NCBI GenBank assembly: GCA_050258735.1
Contig: JBLMZJ010000143.1
Span: 1 to 34,536, forward strand
Direction: 5' to 3'
Length of the DNA: 34,536 nucleotides
Source: Syntrophomonas_A sp050258735
GTDB lineage: Bacteria > Bacillota > Syntrophomonadia > Syntrophomonadales > Syntrophomonadaceae
Positions 6,355-14,236 of this stretch are shown here, piece after piece. The stretch's first letter is position 1. Every line of letters begins with the position of its first letter. Under the pieces are notes generated by a model. That model was not told the DNA's origin, ran no database searches, and worked only from the letters and a program-made list of their open reading frames with translations. A program made the translations under genes and the position numbers.

Positions 6355-7368
6355 CTATCCGGTGATTATCCCTTTGAATATCCCGATAAGGAAAAGGCCG
6401 TAGAACAGCCCCCCCAACATCAGGATGGGGGCGCTGATATGTTCATGTCTCTTCAATTCAAGAAATATGATCACTGAGGAAGCAAGCGCGAGCAAAGCAG
6501 AATAGATCGCTCCGGAATTGAGCTGCCAGTCAGTCATCAGTATACCTATGGCAGGAATCATGGAACTTTGAAAGACCATGGCTCCAGTAATATTGCCCAA
6601 GGCCAGGGTATCCTTTTCCCGAGATACCCATATAACACTATTGAATTTTTCGGGAAGCTCTGTGGCAATAGGAGCTATTATCAGGGAAAGCACAAAAGCT
6701 GGAACTGAATAGACAGCTGCAATATTCGTAACTTCAACAACAAACAGTTTTGCGCTGAAGACAATGATAGCCAGGGCAACAATGACCTGCAGGAGAATCA
6801 GCATTATCGGAGGGATATCGTAGTTTCTGGCAAAGTAACAGGGAGCCAATTCCGACTCAGCCTCCAGGTCCCTTTCTTCCTTTATCATTATAAAAACATA
6901 AACACAATAAGATAAGAACATCCCCAGGGCAATAAATAACTGAACAAACCTGAAATGTGGAGGGATAAAGCCGGCTATAATGGCAATAGAAAAGATAGCG
7001 ATAAAAAATGCCAGATCTCTCGACATGGTCGAGTAATCAGCCACTACATCCGTTCCCGCACTGCGTCGGCCTCGGAAAACAATAACTGCCATTCCGGTGA
7101 CAAACATCGCCAGGGTGGACAACATAAGGGGTGCCCCGAGTATTGCACCTATCCCTATAGCGTGTCCCTCGGAACCAGTACCAAAAAGGATCGCTATGAT
7201 GGGTATCAAGGTTTCCGGCAGAGCAGTCCCCACTGCGGCCAAAACGCTGCCCACTGCGCCTTCCGACAGGTTGAGCTTCTTACCCAGCCACTCCACGCCA
7301 TTGACAAAGAGCTCAGCCCCCATCAGAATCAATCCCAAACTTACTATCAGCCAAGCAATATTACTCAA
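6355..7368 (-). CDS. Sodium/calcium exchanger family (CaCA) membrane antiporter
   Basis: A 337-residue membrane protein with about ten hydrophobic segments. Both alpha repeats of the CaCA family are visible: GSVLAAVGTALPETLIPIIAI (about 40-60) and LIIAPIATELPEKFNSVIW (about 233-251), each with the Glu that binds the ion. The second is followed by LALGNITGAMVFQSS. Such proteins exchange Na+ or H+ for Ca2+ across the cytoplasmic membrane; the actual ions cannot be told from sequence. Translation starts at TTG (7366-7368) with a GGGGGGAA site upstream. It lies 24 bp after the PHP gene and before RidA, so the three are probably co-transcribed. Confidence 0.88.
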   Translation of the reverse strand: MSNIAWLIVSLGLILMGAELFVNGVEWLGKKLNLSEGAVGSVLAAVGTALPETLIPIIAILFGTGSEGHAIGIGAILGAPLMLSTLAMFVTGMAVIVFRGRRSAGTDVVADYSTMSRDLAFFIAIFSIAIIAGFIPPHFRFVQLFIALGMFLSYCVYVFIMIKEERDLEAESELAPCYFARNYDIPPIMLILLQVIVALAIIVFSAKLFVVEVTNIAAVYSVPAFVLSLIIAPIATELPEKFNSVIWVSREKDTLALGNITGAMVFQSSMIPAIGILMTDWQLNSGAIYSALLALASSVIIFLELKRHEHISAPILMLGGLFYGLFLIGIFKGIITG

Positions 7369-7392
7369 GTAATTCCCCCCCTAAAAGGTATT

Positions 7393-8154
7393 CTAAAGAT
7401 CAACGAAATAGCGGTGCCGGCGGTCAAAACCAGTGAGATAGCGATATCCGGCCCGGCTTGCTGCAGCACGCGCTTGTTCAAGACCCTCTCCCACCTGATG
7501 TGGATGATGAGCATCAGAGCCAAGTGTTATTGGAATGTTTGAAGCAAAAATAGCGTCAAGCACCTCACGTTGGGGATACATTTCACCGACTGGTTTTCTG
7601 AGACCGGCACTGTTTATTTCCACAACCAGACCATTTTGCTTGATGCTCTTCAGAACAGGATCAAGATAGTGCATTATCCCCTTCTGGACCGGACGATGAC
7701 CCCAGATCTTTACTAGATCGATGTGACCAATAATATCAAATATACCTGTTTTAGCTGCCTGCTCCACTAGATCGAAATATTCTTGATAAACCTCGTCAAT
7801 ATCTTTGCTGTCAAATAAACTCCGGTGCTCCGGATTATCAAAACCCCAGCCATTTATAAAATGTACCGACCCGATCACATAATCCAGATTTTTGCCTTTT
7901 AGCATATCTTTGATGGCATCTTCCCGGCCCGGAATGTAATCGACCTCCAACCCTCGTCTGATCAGCAAATCCGAATGAATAACGGCCACACGGTCCAATA
8001 AACCATGGTCGATCAGATGCGAAAACTCGTCGTGTTCAAGAAGGCCCAGTTCGTTTATTCTGCGGCGGCGGGCATTCTCCAGAAAATCTGCGACCCATTC
8101 ATCAGTGTATCTATATTCGCCATGCGCGGCAACATGAATATGATAATCCAACAT
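7393..8154 (-). CDS. PHP-domain phosphoesterase, histidinol-phosphatase-like
   Basis: A 253-residue protein with the metal-binding PHP motifs in order: YHIH (residues 4-7), LLEHDEF (about 38-44), LEVDY, GSVHFINGWGFDN (about 96-108), HIDLVKIWGHRP, EINSAGLRKP and LGSDAHHPHQVGEG near the C-terminus. This is the HisJ/HisK type of histidinol-phosphate phosphatase. No other his gene is nearby and the context is an exchanger and RidA, so histidine biosynthesis is possible but not shown; another phosphoester substrate is equally open. The ATG has a short CAGGA site. It is the first gene of the operon and has a promoter at 8192-8220. Confidence 0.75.
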   Translation of the reverse strand: MLDYHIHVAAHGEYRYTDEWVADFLENARRRRINELGLLEHDEFSHLIDHGLLDRVAVIHSDLLIRRGLEVDYIPGREDAIKDMLKGKNLDYVIGSVHFINGWGFDNPEHRSLFDSKDIDEVYQEYFDLVEQAAKTGIFDIIGHIDLVKIWGHRPVQKGIMHYLDPVLKSIKQNGLVVEINSAGLRKPVGEMYPQREVLDAIFASNIPITLGSDAHHPHQVGEGLEQARAAASRAGYRYLTGFDRRHRYFVDL

Positions 8155-8191
8155 CTGTATCCTGTTCTTCCCTTCTCCTGCAATACTTAAT

Positions 8192-8220
8192 ATTATCTAC
8201 CCGACAACAGGCAAATTCAA
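8192..8220 (-). promoter_or_regulatory. Candidate sigma-A promoter for the PHP/exchanger/RidA operon
   Basis: On the minus strand TTGAAT (8215-8220), a 17-bp spacer and GATAAT (8192-8197) precede the PHP gene by about 40 bp. It is divergent from, and about 50 bp away from, the candidate plus-strand promoter at 8272-8300. Confidence 0.5.
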
Positions 8221-8271
8221 GTATGCCAATCTTCTCCTCTTTATCGGGTATTTTCGCCTGGCATAAAATTA

Positions 8272-8300
8272 TTGCATTAAATCAGCCTTTAGTCTAAAAT
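8272..8300 (+). promoter_or_regulatory. Candidate sigma-A promoter for the DUF1015 gene
   Basis: TTGCAT (8272-8277), a 17-bp spacer and TAAAAT (8295-8300) lie about 45 bp before the start codon at 8345. The gap between the divergent genes is 190 bp, so this is the natural place for it. Confidence 0.45.
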
Positions 8301-8344
8301 TTACGGGAACAAACCTATTTGGGTAAGGAGGATAATAAATATTC

Positions 8345-9646
8345 ATGACCACAATAGTTCCTTTTAGCGGACTGCGCTACAACCAGAAAAAGATCAACTC
8401 AGTAATTAAAGTTTTCACTCCACCCTACGATATAATCGATGAAGCAGCCCAAGCCCGGTATTATGCGGACAACCCTGTCAATGTCATCCGTTTGGAACTC
8501 GGGCTGATCTTTCCGGAAGATACGCCGGCCAATAATCGTTATACCCGGGCGGCCCAATATCTCCAGAAGTGGATGGAAGACCAGACCCTCAAGGCCGAGG
8601 ATAAGCCTTCTCTCTACCTCTATCAGCAGGATTTTGAAATCAAGGGTGAAAGGCTCATCCGGACCGGTCTTTTATGCGGGCTCAAAGTAGAACCCTATGC
8701 CAAAGGAAACATTCTGCCTCATGAAGAAACCCTTTCTAAACCCAAGGCCGATCGCCTCAGCCTAATGAGGACCACCCATTCCAATTTCAGTTCTATTTTC
8801 GGACTGTATTCCGATGAGAAAAAATCCATAGAAACCGCACTGCGTACCGACATCAAAGACCGTGCTCCAGATATCTCAATGGTCGATGAGGCGGGTGAAC
8901 TGCATCAGATATGGGTGATCAGTGACGAAAAAATCGTTGCCAAGGTCGTTAAAGCCATGTCTGAAAATAAGATCTATATCGCCGATGGTCATCATCGTTA
9001 TGAAACAGCTCTGGCCTATTCTGAAGAAATGGATGAACAGGGCAAGCCAGGCTATGATTACGTAATGGCCACATTGGTAAATCTTTATGACGAAGGCCTG
9101 GTAGTACTTCCAACCCATCGGGTAGCTGGAAACCTCAAGGATTTTGAATTCAACTCTTTTATGAAGAAACTGGACCAACTGTTTTCAGTCCAGCCGATCG
9201 GCTCCCGCGAAGACCTGACCGCTTTGATCGACAGGATGGCATCTTTGAGTGCACAGCATGCCTTTGGCATGTATTATGACCATAAACTCTATCTTCTTAC
9301 TCTCAAGGATTTTAACAATGCGGCTGCTCTGCTGCCAGCTGACAAGTCAGGTGCCTGGAAGGCTCTCGATGTTGCGCTTTTGGATAACCTGATACTCGAT
9401 AGGTTACTCTCCATCGGGGAACAAGAGCGGCGCAATCAGGATAACCTCGCTTACAGCCGCGATGAAGAATGGGTGATAAACCGGATCGATGGCAAGGAAT
9501 ATCAGATAGGTTTCTTCCTTAATCCAACAAAGGTCCAGGAGATAGTCGATGTCGCAACTGCTAAGGATAAGATGCCGCAGAAGTCTACCTATTTTTATCC
9601 CAAGCTTATCACTGGCCTGGTTATCAATAATATGGACGTCAAATAA
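8345..9646 (+). CDS. DUF1015 family protein
   Basis: A 433-residue soluble protein matching the DUF1015 family (about 400-430 residues) along its length: N-terminal IVPFSGLRYNQ and TPPYDIIDEAAQARYYADNPVNVIRLELG; central TGLLCGLKVEPYAKGNILPHEETLSKPKADRLSLMRTTHSNFSSIFGLY; and the hallmark IADGHHRYETALAYSEE (about 217-233). The biochemical role of the family is not established, although His/Asp/Arg residues in these motifs look like an active or ligand site. AAGGAGG lies about 12 bases before the ATG. It is monocistronic between a divergent promoter region and a bidirectional terminator. Confidence 0.85.
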   Translation: MTTIVPFSGLRYNQKKINSVIKVFTPPYDIIDEAAQARYYADNPVNVIRLELGLIFPEDTPANNRYTRAAQYLQKWMEDQTLKAEDKPSLYLYQQDFEIKGERLIRTGLLCGLKVEPYAKGNILPHEETLSKPKADRLSLMRTTHSNFSSIFGLYSDEKKSIETALRTDIKDRAPDISMVDEAGELHQIWVISDEKIVAKVVKAMSENKIYIADGHHRYETALAYSEEMDEQGKPGYDYVMATLVNLYDEGLVVLPTHRVAGNLKDFEFNSFMKKLDQLFSVQPIGSREDLTALIDRMASLSAQHAFGMYYDHKLYLLTLKDFNNAAALLPADKSGAWKALDVALLDNLILDRLLSIGEQERRNQDNLAYSRDEEWVINRIDGKEYQIGFFLNPTKVQEIVDVATAKDKMPQKSTYFYPKLITGLVINNMDVK

Positions 9647-9665
9647 ACAGAGTAGAGAGAAGAAA

Positions 9666-9696
9666 AAGGCTGCCTTAATCAGGCAGCCTTTTTTTC
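9666..9696. terminator. Bidirectional terminator between DUF1015 and the SDR gene
   Basis: AAGGCTGCCT (9666-9675) and AGGCAGCCTT (9681-9690) form a 10-bp stem with a 5-base loop. T-runs follow on the plus strand (9689-9695), and A-residues before the stem give a T-run on the minus strand, so it can serve both convergent genes. Confidence 0.9.
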
Positions 9697-9706
9697 ACCA
9701 TACAGC

Positions 9707-10465
9707 TTATACATAACAGGACATACCGCCGTCGATCATAAAGATGTTGCCGGTCAGCCATTTTGATTCGTCTGAAGCGAAGAATACTATACTTCCATTC
9801 ATATCTTCCGGATAGCCTACCCTTTTCATTGGAAAAACACGGTTCAGCTTATCCATTTTCCCGGTAGCGATCAGATGATCGATTTGTCCTTGCATCATAG
9901 GAGTCACAATATGAGATGGGCACAAACAGTTCACTCTTATCTCCGGTCCAAGTTCATGGGCCAATGCTCGGGTAAGATTTACAACACCGGCCTTCATGGA
10001 ACAATATGCACTCTGCATTTTGCTGCCATATACACCGAGGATGGAAGATACGTTTATAATACTTCCCCCCCCGTTTTCAATCATAAATGGCACCATTACC
10101 TGAGTAACCTCAAAAACGCTTCTGAGATCGATTTTATAGGTGTAGTCCAAATCATCCATAGTAATATCTAAAAACGGTTTTACCATAGCCGATCCAGCAT
10201 TATTGACCAAAATGTCTAACTTACCCCATTCTTTTTTGGCCATATCACGCAGTTTCTCTATTTGGGTCCGATCAGTGACATCGGTCGGACAAGCCAGGGC
10301 GATGCCTCCCTGAGCTTTTATCTCAGCCACGGTCTCTTCCAATGGTTCCAGACGCCGTCCCGCTACAATAACTTTGGCTCCTTCAGCAGCCAGAGCCATC
10401 GCGCCTCCCTTTCCGATGCCAGTCCCTCCGCCTGTTACGATTGCAACCTTTCCTTCAAGCCTCAC
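9707..10465 (-). CDS. Short-chain dehydrogenase/reductase (Asp in place of the tetrad Asn)
   Basis: A 252-residue classical SDR. The cofactor motif is TGGGTGIG (11-18), NNAG is at 88-91, and the catalytic Ser140/141, Tyr154 and Lys158 (YCSMK) are present. The Asn of the N-S-Y-K tetrad is replaced by Asp113 (YKIDL; FabG in this window keeps it as TNLNG). An Arg-Arg pair after beta-2 (VIVAGRRLE) suggests NADPH preference. The C-terminus ends FMIDGGMSC. The substrate is not predictable; FabG-like and acetoacetyl-CoA reductase roles are alternatives. The start is GTG (10463-10465) with a GGGGG site upstream. It follows the RACo-like gene by 28 bp and is probably co-transcribed with it. Confidence 0.88.
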   Translation of the reverse strand: MRLEGKVAIVTGGGTGIGKGGAMALAAEGAKVIVAGRRLEPLEETVAEIKAQGGIALACPTDVTDRTQIEKLRDMAKKEWGKLDILVNNAGSAMVKPFLDITMDDLDYTYKIDLRSVFEVTQVMVPFMIENGGGSIINVSSILGVYGSKMQSAYCSMKAGVVNLTRALAHELGPEIRVNCLCPSHIVTPMMQGQIDHLIATGKMDKLNRVFPMKRVGYPEDMNGSIVFFASDESKWLTGNIFMIDGGMSCYV

Positions 10466-10493
10466 AAATAAAACCCCCTTTGATATACAAAAT

Positions 10494-12320
10494 CTAATCG
10501 TCTATTCTAAAATCCAGGTTTTTCAAAAATATTTCCTGGAAATCGGATCTCATAGCCAATTCTACATATTTGATCCTGCCTGCCAGAAGTCTGGCTTGTT
10601 TTCTTTTCTCTTCAGACAATAATACATCTATCGCTCCGTTAGCAGCCGCATTGCCACAGTTGATAACAGAATCAGCAGTGATTGGCGGGAGTATCCCTAT
10701 TCTTATGGCCTGTTCCGGGTCAAGGTAATTACCAAAGGCTCCGGCAATGTATATCCCTTCTATATTACTGGTCTTGATCCTGGCTTCCATACAGAGTATA
10801 TCTATAGCGCTGCGTATGGCCGATTTGGCTAGCTGTACCTGCCTTATGTCATCCTGGGTAAATACTACAGGATTCTGCCCTTCAGATATCAATATCTCCG
10901 GCCATAACTGATTGCTCCTGATCGATAGCTTTTGGTACCCCAGTTCGTTTATAGTGCCGTTGATGTCAATAAAACCGGCTTGCCAGAGGCAGCCTACTAG
11001 GTCTATGATCCCCGAACCGCATAACCCGCGTGCCGGATCATTTCCCAATACATTGAAAGATAAATTTCCGTCTTCATGGATAGAAACCCGGTCGATCGCA
11101 CCACTGGCCGCTCTCATGCCACATGCTATACCGCCGCCTTCAAACGCCGGCCCGGCTGGAGCCGATGCCGCCCACATCTCCCCCTTGTTAAATAGGACTA
11201 TCTCAGCATTGGTACCTATATCAATATATAAGAACGTATTGACCCCGGGTTTGCCCAATGACAGAAGTCCGCCCACCGTATCAGCGCCAACAAATCCGCC
11301 TATCTGCGGCAGAATAACTACCAGGGCATCACTGGCCGCCATCAGTTCAGCCTGTGCGGCAGTTAGCAGGAGTTCCTCCCGAAAGACACCAGCATAAGGG
11401 GCAATAGCAAAACCGTTAACATTTATCCCGGTAATAAAGTGGAGCATAACGGGATTGCCGACAACCGATATCGAATATATGTCCTGTTTTTCGCATTGGG
11501 CCTGTCCCAGCATGTCAGCGATCATACTATTGACATTGTTCACTAGTACTTGCCGCATCTTGTTTATGCCGTCTTCGTGCTCCATACAGTAAGCTACCCT
11601 GGAGATGATGTCCGCACCATATATACGCTGCATATTGGTCATTGAGCTTAGAGCCAAAATCTCTCCGCTGGTCAAATCGACCAGTGCAGCAAAAAGACTG
11701 GTGCTGCCAAGATCCACTGCCACCCCCAATGCCTTTCCCGGATGGCGGCCAATATACTTGACCCTTTGTTCATTGAATATCAGGGCATATAGTTCCATGG
11801 CCGGGCGGCCGATCCGATCCAAAGCAGCCAGCTCATTCATGTTCTTTAGTGTCAATTCTATGGAATGATCAGGCAAAGCGCTATGTAATCTGGTCATGAC
11901 TGGCAGGGGCTGTTCCCGGTCTACACCCGGGATAAAGAACTGACGTAACTTAACTGGTGGGTATTGGGTAGATTCAGGTTTATTACGTTTCAAGGCCAAT
12001 TTGGGTTTGGTCATTGGTTCCATATAATCCAGATAAACAGTTAATGGCTCACTTACGTAAAGGTAACAGGCCAACCGAACGCCTGCCTTGATCTCCTCGG
12101 GAAGCAATTGGCCCCTTTCGGCATCGGTCATCGCAACGGCGTCCCCTTCGATCCGGACCTTACATTTGCCACAATTTTTCCTGCCTCCGCAATATGCACC
12201 AGTATACATATTATTGATGGTGAGGATCTCCCAGAGATTCTTTCCCTTTGGTGCCCAACAGGCACTCCGGGTACCTTGTGAATCGATCAGCTCGATTTTT
12301 ACGTTTTCCAGCTCTGACAT
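10494..12320 (-). CDS. RACo-like corrinoid-protein reductive activator (2Fe-2S ferredoxin + ASKHA, DUF4445)
   Basis: A 608-residue protein. The N-terminal ferredoxin domain has Cys44, Cys50, Cys53 (CGGRKNCGKC) and Cys85 (RLACYLY), the 2Fe-2S C-x5-C-x2-C...C pattern. A linker and middle domain follow. The C-terminal ASKHA/DUF4445 ATPase-like part has VAVDLGSTS (about 200-208), YIDIGTNAEI (about 365-374), GPAFEGGGI and AGAFGNYLDPEQA. This is the layout of RACo, which uses ATP to drive one-electron reduction of an oxidised cobalt corrinoid protein so it can re-enter methyl transfer. An upstream ATG at 12413 would add 31 residues, but the GGGGGTG site before ATG 12320 and the domain start favour the shorter form. 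No corrinoid protein or methyltransferase is next to it; the true partner is unknown. Confidence 0.85.
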   Translation of the reverse strand: MSELENVKIELIDSQGTRSACWAPKGKNLWEILTINNMYTGAYCGGRKNCGKCKVRIEGDAVAMTDAERGQLLPEEIKAGVRLACYLYVSEPLTVYLDYMEPMTKPKLALKRNKPESTQYPPVKLRQFFIPGVDREQPLPVMTRLHSALPDHSIELTLKNMNELAALDRIGRPAMELYALIFNEQRVKYIGRHPGKALGVAVDLGSTSLFAALVDLTSGEILALSSMTNMQRIYGADIISRVAYCMEHEDGINKMRQVLVNNVNSMIADMLGQAQCEKQDIYSISVVGNPVMLHFITGINVNGFAIAPYAGVFREELLLTAAQAELMAASDALVVILPQIGGFVGADTVGGLLSLGKPGVNTFLYIDIGTNAEIVLFNKGEMWAASAPAGPAFEGGGIACGMRAASGAIDRVSIHEDGNLSFNVLGNDPARGLCGSGIIDLVGCLWQAGFIDINGTINELGYQKLSIRSNQLWPEILISEGQNPVVFTQDDIRQVQLAKSAIRSAIDILCMEARIKTSNIEGIYIAGAFGNYLDPEQAIRIGILPPITADSVINCGNAAANGAIDVLLSEEKRKQARLLAGRIKYVELAMRSDFQEIFLKNLDFRIDD

Positions 12321-12429
12321 TCCATCACCCCCACCCGCGGCATCTGCTACCTGGCGACAAGAAAGGCAATCTACAATAGATTTCCTCAGCGCGTGCCTTT
12401 CAGTACTTAGCATACTTTTCTAAAGTATA

Positions 12430-12458
12430 AAAAAAGGCGGCTCTCCGCCGCCCTTTTT
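12430..12458 (-). terminator. Terminator after the small membrane protein gene
   Basis: GGCGGC (12436-12441) and GCCGCC (12447-12452) pair. On the minus strand the stem is followed by TTTTTTTATAC, and on the plus strand by TTTTTT. It separates the 112-residue membrane protein from the RACo-like gene, which therefore probably has its own promoter; TATACT just past the hairpin on the minus strand is a possible -10 box. Confidence 0.8.
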
Positions 12459-12468
12459 TAATCAAATA

Positions 12469-12807
12469 CTATTCAGGTTTAGTCTCAGCCATGAGAGCAA
12501 ATGCAAATATGAATACCCATACCATGGCAGATCCCAATGCTATCGTGGCCATGCTGATATCCATGCCTTCTGAGGCCTTGAAAGCCTTATTGCCCATGGA
12601 ATACATAACATTAAAGACTACCAGGCCAACACCAGTAAGAATAAATATCACTTTCTTAAAACCGGCCGACAACTGAACTTTCTTAGCCCAGCCACAGAAC
12701 TTGATAAAAATAAATACTGCCGCCAGTACGATCAAGAAAGTTACAAAATCATTACCCAGCAAACCTGCGGGCTGGGGTGCACCCTCTGATGCAAATATCG
12801 CTAACAC
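12469..12807 (-). CDS. Small three-helix membrane protein, function unknown
   Basis: 112 residues with three hydrophobic segments (about 21-38 FVTFLIVLAAVFIFIKFC, 50-71 VIFILTGVGLVVFNVMYS, 84-107 TIALGSAMVWVFIFAFAL). Short polar ends carry no motif I recognise. The start is GTG at 12805-12807 with a GGGGGGTG ribosome site five bases upstream. The gene has its own promoter (12842-12870) and terminator, so it forms a single-gene unit. A weak residue pattern (Lys/Arg between helices 1 and 2) suggests the loop faces the cytoplasm. It could be a membrane subunit or scaffold; nothing indicates transport. Confidence 0.7.
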   Translation of the reverse strand: MLAIFASEGAPQPAGLLGNDFVTFLIVLAAVFIFIKFCGWAKKVQLSAGFKKVIFILTGVGLVVFNVMYSMGNKAFKASEGMDISMATIALGSAMVWVFIFAFALMAETKPE

Positions 12808-12841
12808 TCATTCACCCCCCTCGCTCAAACTCTCAATTACA

Positions 12842-12870
12842 ATTTTAGTACTATGTTACCGTTCAAACAA
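12842..12870 (-). promoter_or_regulatory. Candidate sigma-A promoter for the small membrane protein
   Basis: On the minus strand TTGTTT (12865-12870), a 17-bp spacer and TAAAAT (12842-12847) lie about 35 bp before the GTG start. The spacing is ideal; the -35 box is partial. Confidence 0.5.
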
Positions 12871-13028
12871 GGAAACCTAAAAGCCAACTCAGGCCTAATT
12901 TCCCTGTTTCTCACCCTGTTCTAGAAGAGTATTCTCTATAAGATTCGAGTTTCCTGCTTGTATTATTATTTTTTTCGAAAAAATTCTCCTTTTAAATAAT
13001 GGCAAGCTGCCAGTTAGACGGGACATCC

Positions 13029-13057
13029 TTTACAGAAGAGGCCCGTATGACTATAAT
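13029..13057 (+). promoter_or_regulatory. Strong sigma-A promoter for rnpB
   Basis: TTTACA (13029-13034), a 17-bp spacer and a perfect TATAAT (13052-13057) sit directly before the RNase P RNA. The predicted start is near 13064, about 15-20 bases before the first P1 pairing base. AGTTC...GAACT around 13064-13079 could form a small 5' hairpin trimmed off or left on the transcript. Confidence 0.8.
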
Positions 13058-13080
13058 AACTATAGTTCACTTAAGAACTC

Positions 13081-13418
13081 AAAGCAAGTAAATCGGATAG
13101 TCGCAGACCTTTTGGTCTGAGGAAAGTCGGAGCTCCGCAGGGCAGGGTGCTGGATAACGTCCAGTGGGGGCGACCCCAAGGAAAGTGCCACAGAAATAAA
13201 CCGCCGGCAACGGTAAGGGTGGAACGGTGAGGTAAGAGCTCACCAGCATTCAGGCGACTGAATGGCTAGGTAAACCCCACCTGGAGCAAGACCAAATAGA
13301 GGAACCATGAAGTTGCCCGCTTCGTTCCCGGGTTAGGTCGCTAGAATTGTCAGGCAACTGACAATCCAGATAGATGACTATTCTAGACAGAACTCCGCTT
13401 ATAGATTTACTTGCTTTT
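13081..13418 (+). ncRNA. rnpB: RNase P RNA, bacterial class A
   Basis: Catalytic RNA that matures the 5' ends of tRNAs. Recognised from the conserved blocks: GAGGAAAGTC with GGAGCTCCGC near the 5' end, the GTGCCACAGAAA segment, the GGTAAACCCCACCTGGAGCAAG(A)CCAAATAG block, and the 3' block AGACAGAACTCCGCTTA. The closing helix P1 pairs AAAGCAAGTAAATC (13081-13094) with GATTTACTTGCTTT (13404-13417), a 14-bp helix followed by a T-run that doubles as the terminator. The exact 5' end is uncertain by about 15 bases. The presence of pieces outside the type B (Bacillus) pattern indicates type A, as usual in Clostridia. Confidence 0.93.
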
Positions 13419-13606
13419 TTATTTGTCTCAAATCACCCCTGCGGCGAACGTGCAATGCCTTTTCTGACTATACTTCTTGAGTCTTTAACCGCCTGTACAT
13501 TTCTACTGCCAATGTACCCTCCGATGCTAAAATCCTTTCTCTGCCAACTGCCCGTCAGGAAGATATCAGGAATGGACTAAAACACGCTCTTTCTACAATA
13601 ATGACG

Positions 13607-13631
13607 AATTGTATAAGAAACATATACAATT
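13607..13631. repeat. Perfect 9-bp inverted repeat, possible operator
   Basis: AATTGTATA (13607-13615) and TATACAATT (13623-13631) are separated by 7 bases. The 25-bp span fits two helical turns, a typical footprint for a dimeric regulator. It is not followed by a T-run, so a terminator is unlikely. Confidence 0.45.
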
Positions 13632-13726
13632 TGCTCATAATATATGCTATATTCTTTCCAAGACAAGTTATGGAATCGTATTGTGCAATCCCTAATTAAA
13701 TCGAATATTATAAATTATTTGATTCT

Positions 13727-13820
13727 TTGCACTAATGCAATATTTAATGTCTTGCCCCGCCGTGCAGCGGGATTTAAGGCAAGTTGCATTCTTGCAATAT
13801 TTTATGCATTTTTGCAATAT
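13727..13820. repeat. Repeated TGCAATAT motifs
   Basis: TGCAATAT occurs at 13736-13743, 13793-13800 and 13813-13820; the last two are 20 bp apart (about two turns). The first copy is also half of a TTGCA-4-TGCAA palindrome (13727-13740). They lie 400-500 bp upstream of the sigma-54 box and may be protein-binding sites, though AT-rich chance repeats cannot be excluded. Confidence 0.4.
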
Positions 13821-14219
13821 GTTTTGGCATAGATTCTTGTACAATAATTCCAGGGTGAAAGCAATATCATGCCAGTCTTGTCTGAGTCTGTTTCAGTATA
13901 CATATTCCGCTCCTGCCGCCCCGACAGGAGTATAGGCTGTATTATTATTACCAATTAATTTGGCCCCATGGCTGCAGACTCTACAATAGATAGATAAAAA
14001 ACAATTATCCCCCCAACCAAAAAGTACCGATACTAAAACAGAAAATATGTAAATGCGATCAACAGGGGTTTAAGCTCTTTTTGGCGTGGATCGACAGGGT
14101 ACAGGCTTTTTGTGCCTTTATACTGGTATTATCCTGCTTGGAGTAATTCCCTTATATTGCTATTGTTGTTTTATGCAGCAGTGGTTTTAACCCATGGACG
14201 GGTTTTATCTGACTGTATC

Positions 14220-14236
14220 CTGGCATATTTTTTGCT
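14220..14236 (+). promoter_or_regulatory. Sigma-54 (RpoN) promoter of the thiolase/acyl-CoA dehydrogenase operon
   Basis: CTGGCATATTTTTTGCT matches the -24/-12 consensus YTGGCAnnnnnnTTGCW at every fixed position, with exactly 10 bases between GG (14222-14223) and GC (14234-14235). The start would be near 14247, giving a leader of about 210 bases before the TTG at 14457. Sigma-54 promoters need an ATP-using activator bound upstream; no activator gene lies in this window. AACCC-6-GGGTT (14189-14204) is too close to be a usual enhancer. Confidence 0.75.

Noticed and set aside
10912..11397. 161-codon open frame on the plus strand inside the RACo-like gene
   Set aside because: It is the antisense shadow of a well-supported coding sequence, with proline/serine-rich low-information composition and no ribosome site.
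13436..13576. 47-codon open stretch on the minus strand next to rnpB, with protein-like residue use
   Set aside because: It has no ATG, GTG or TTG start and no ribosome site, and both ends are bounded by in-frame stops; best treated as chance or remnant.
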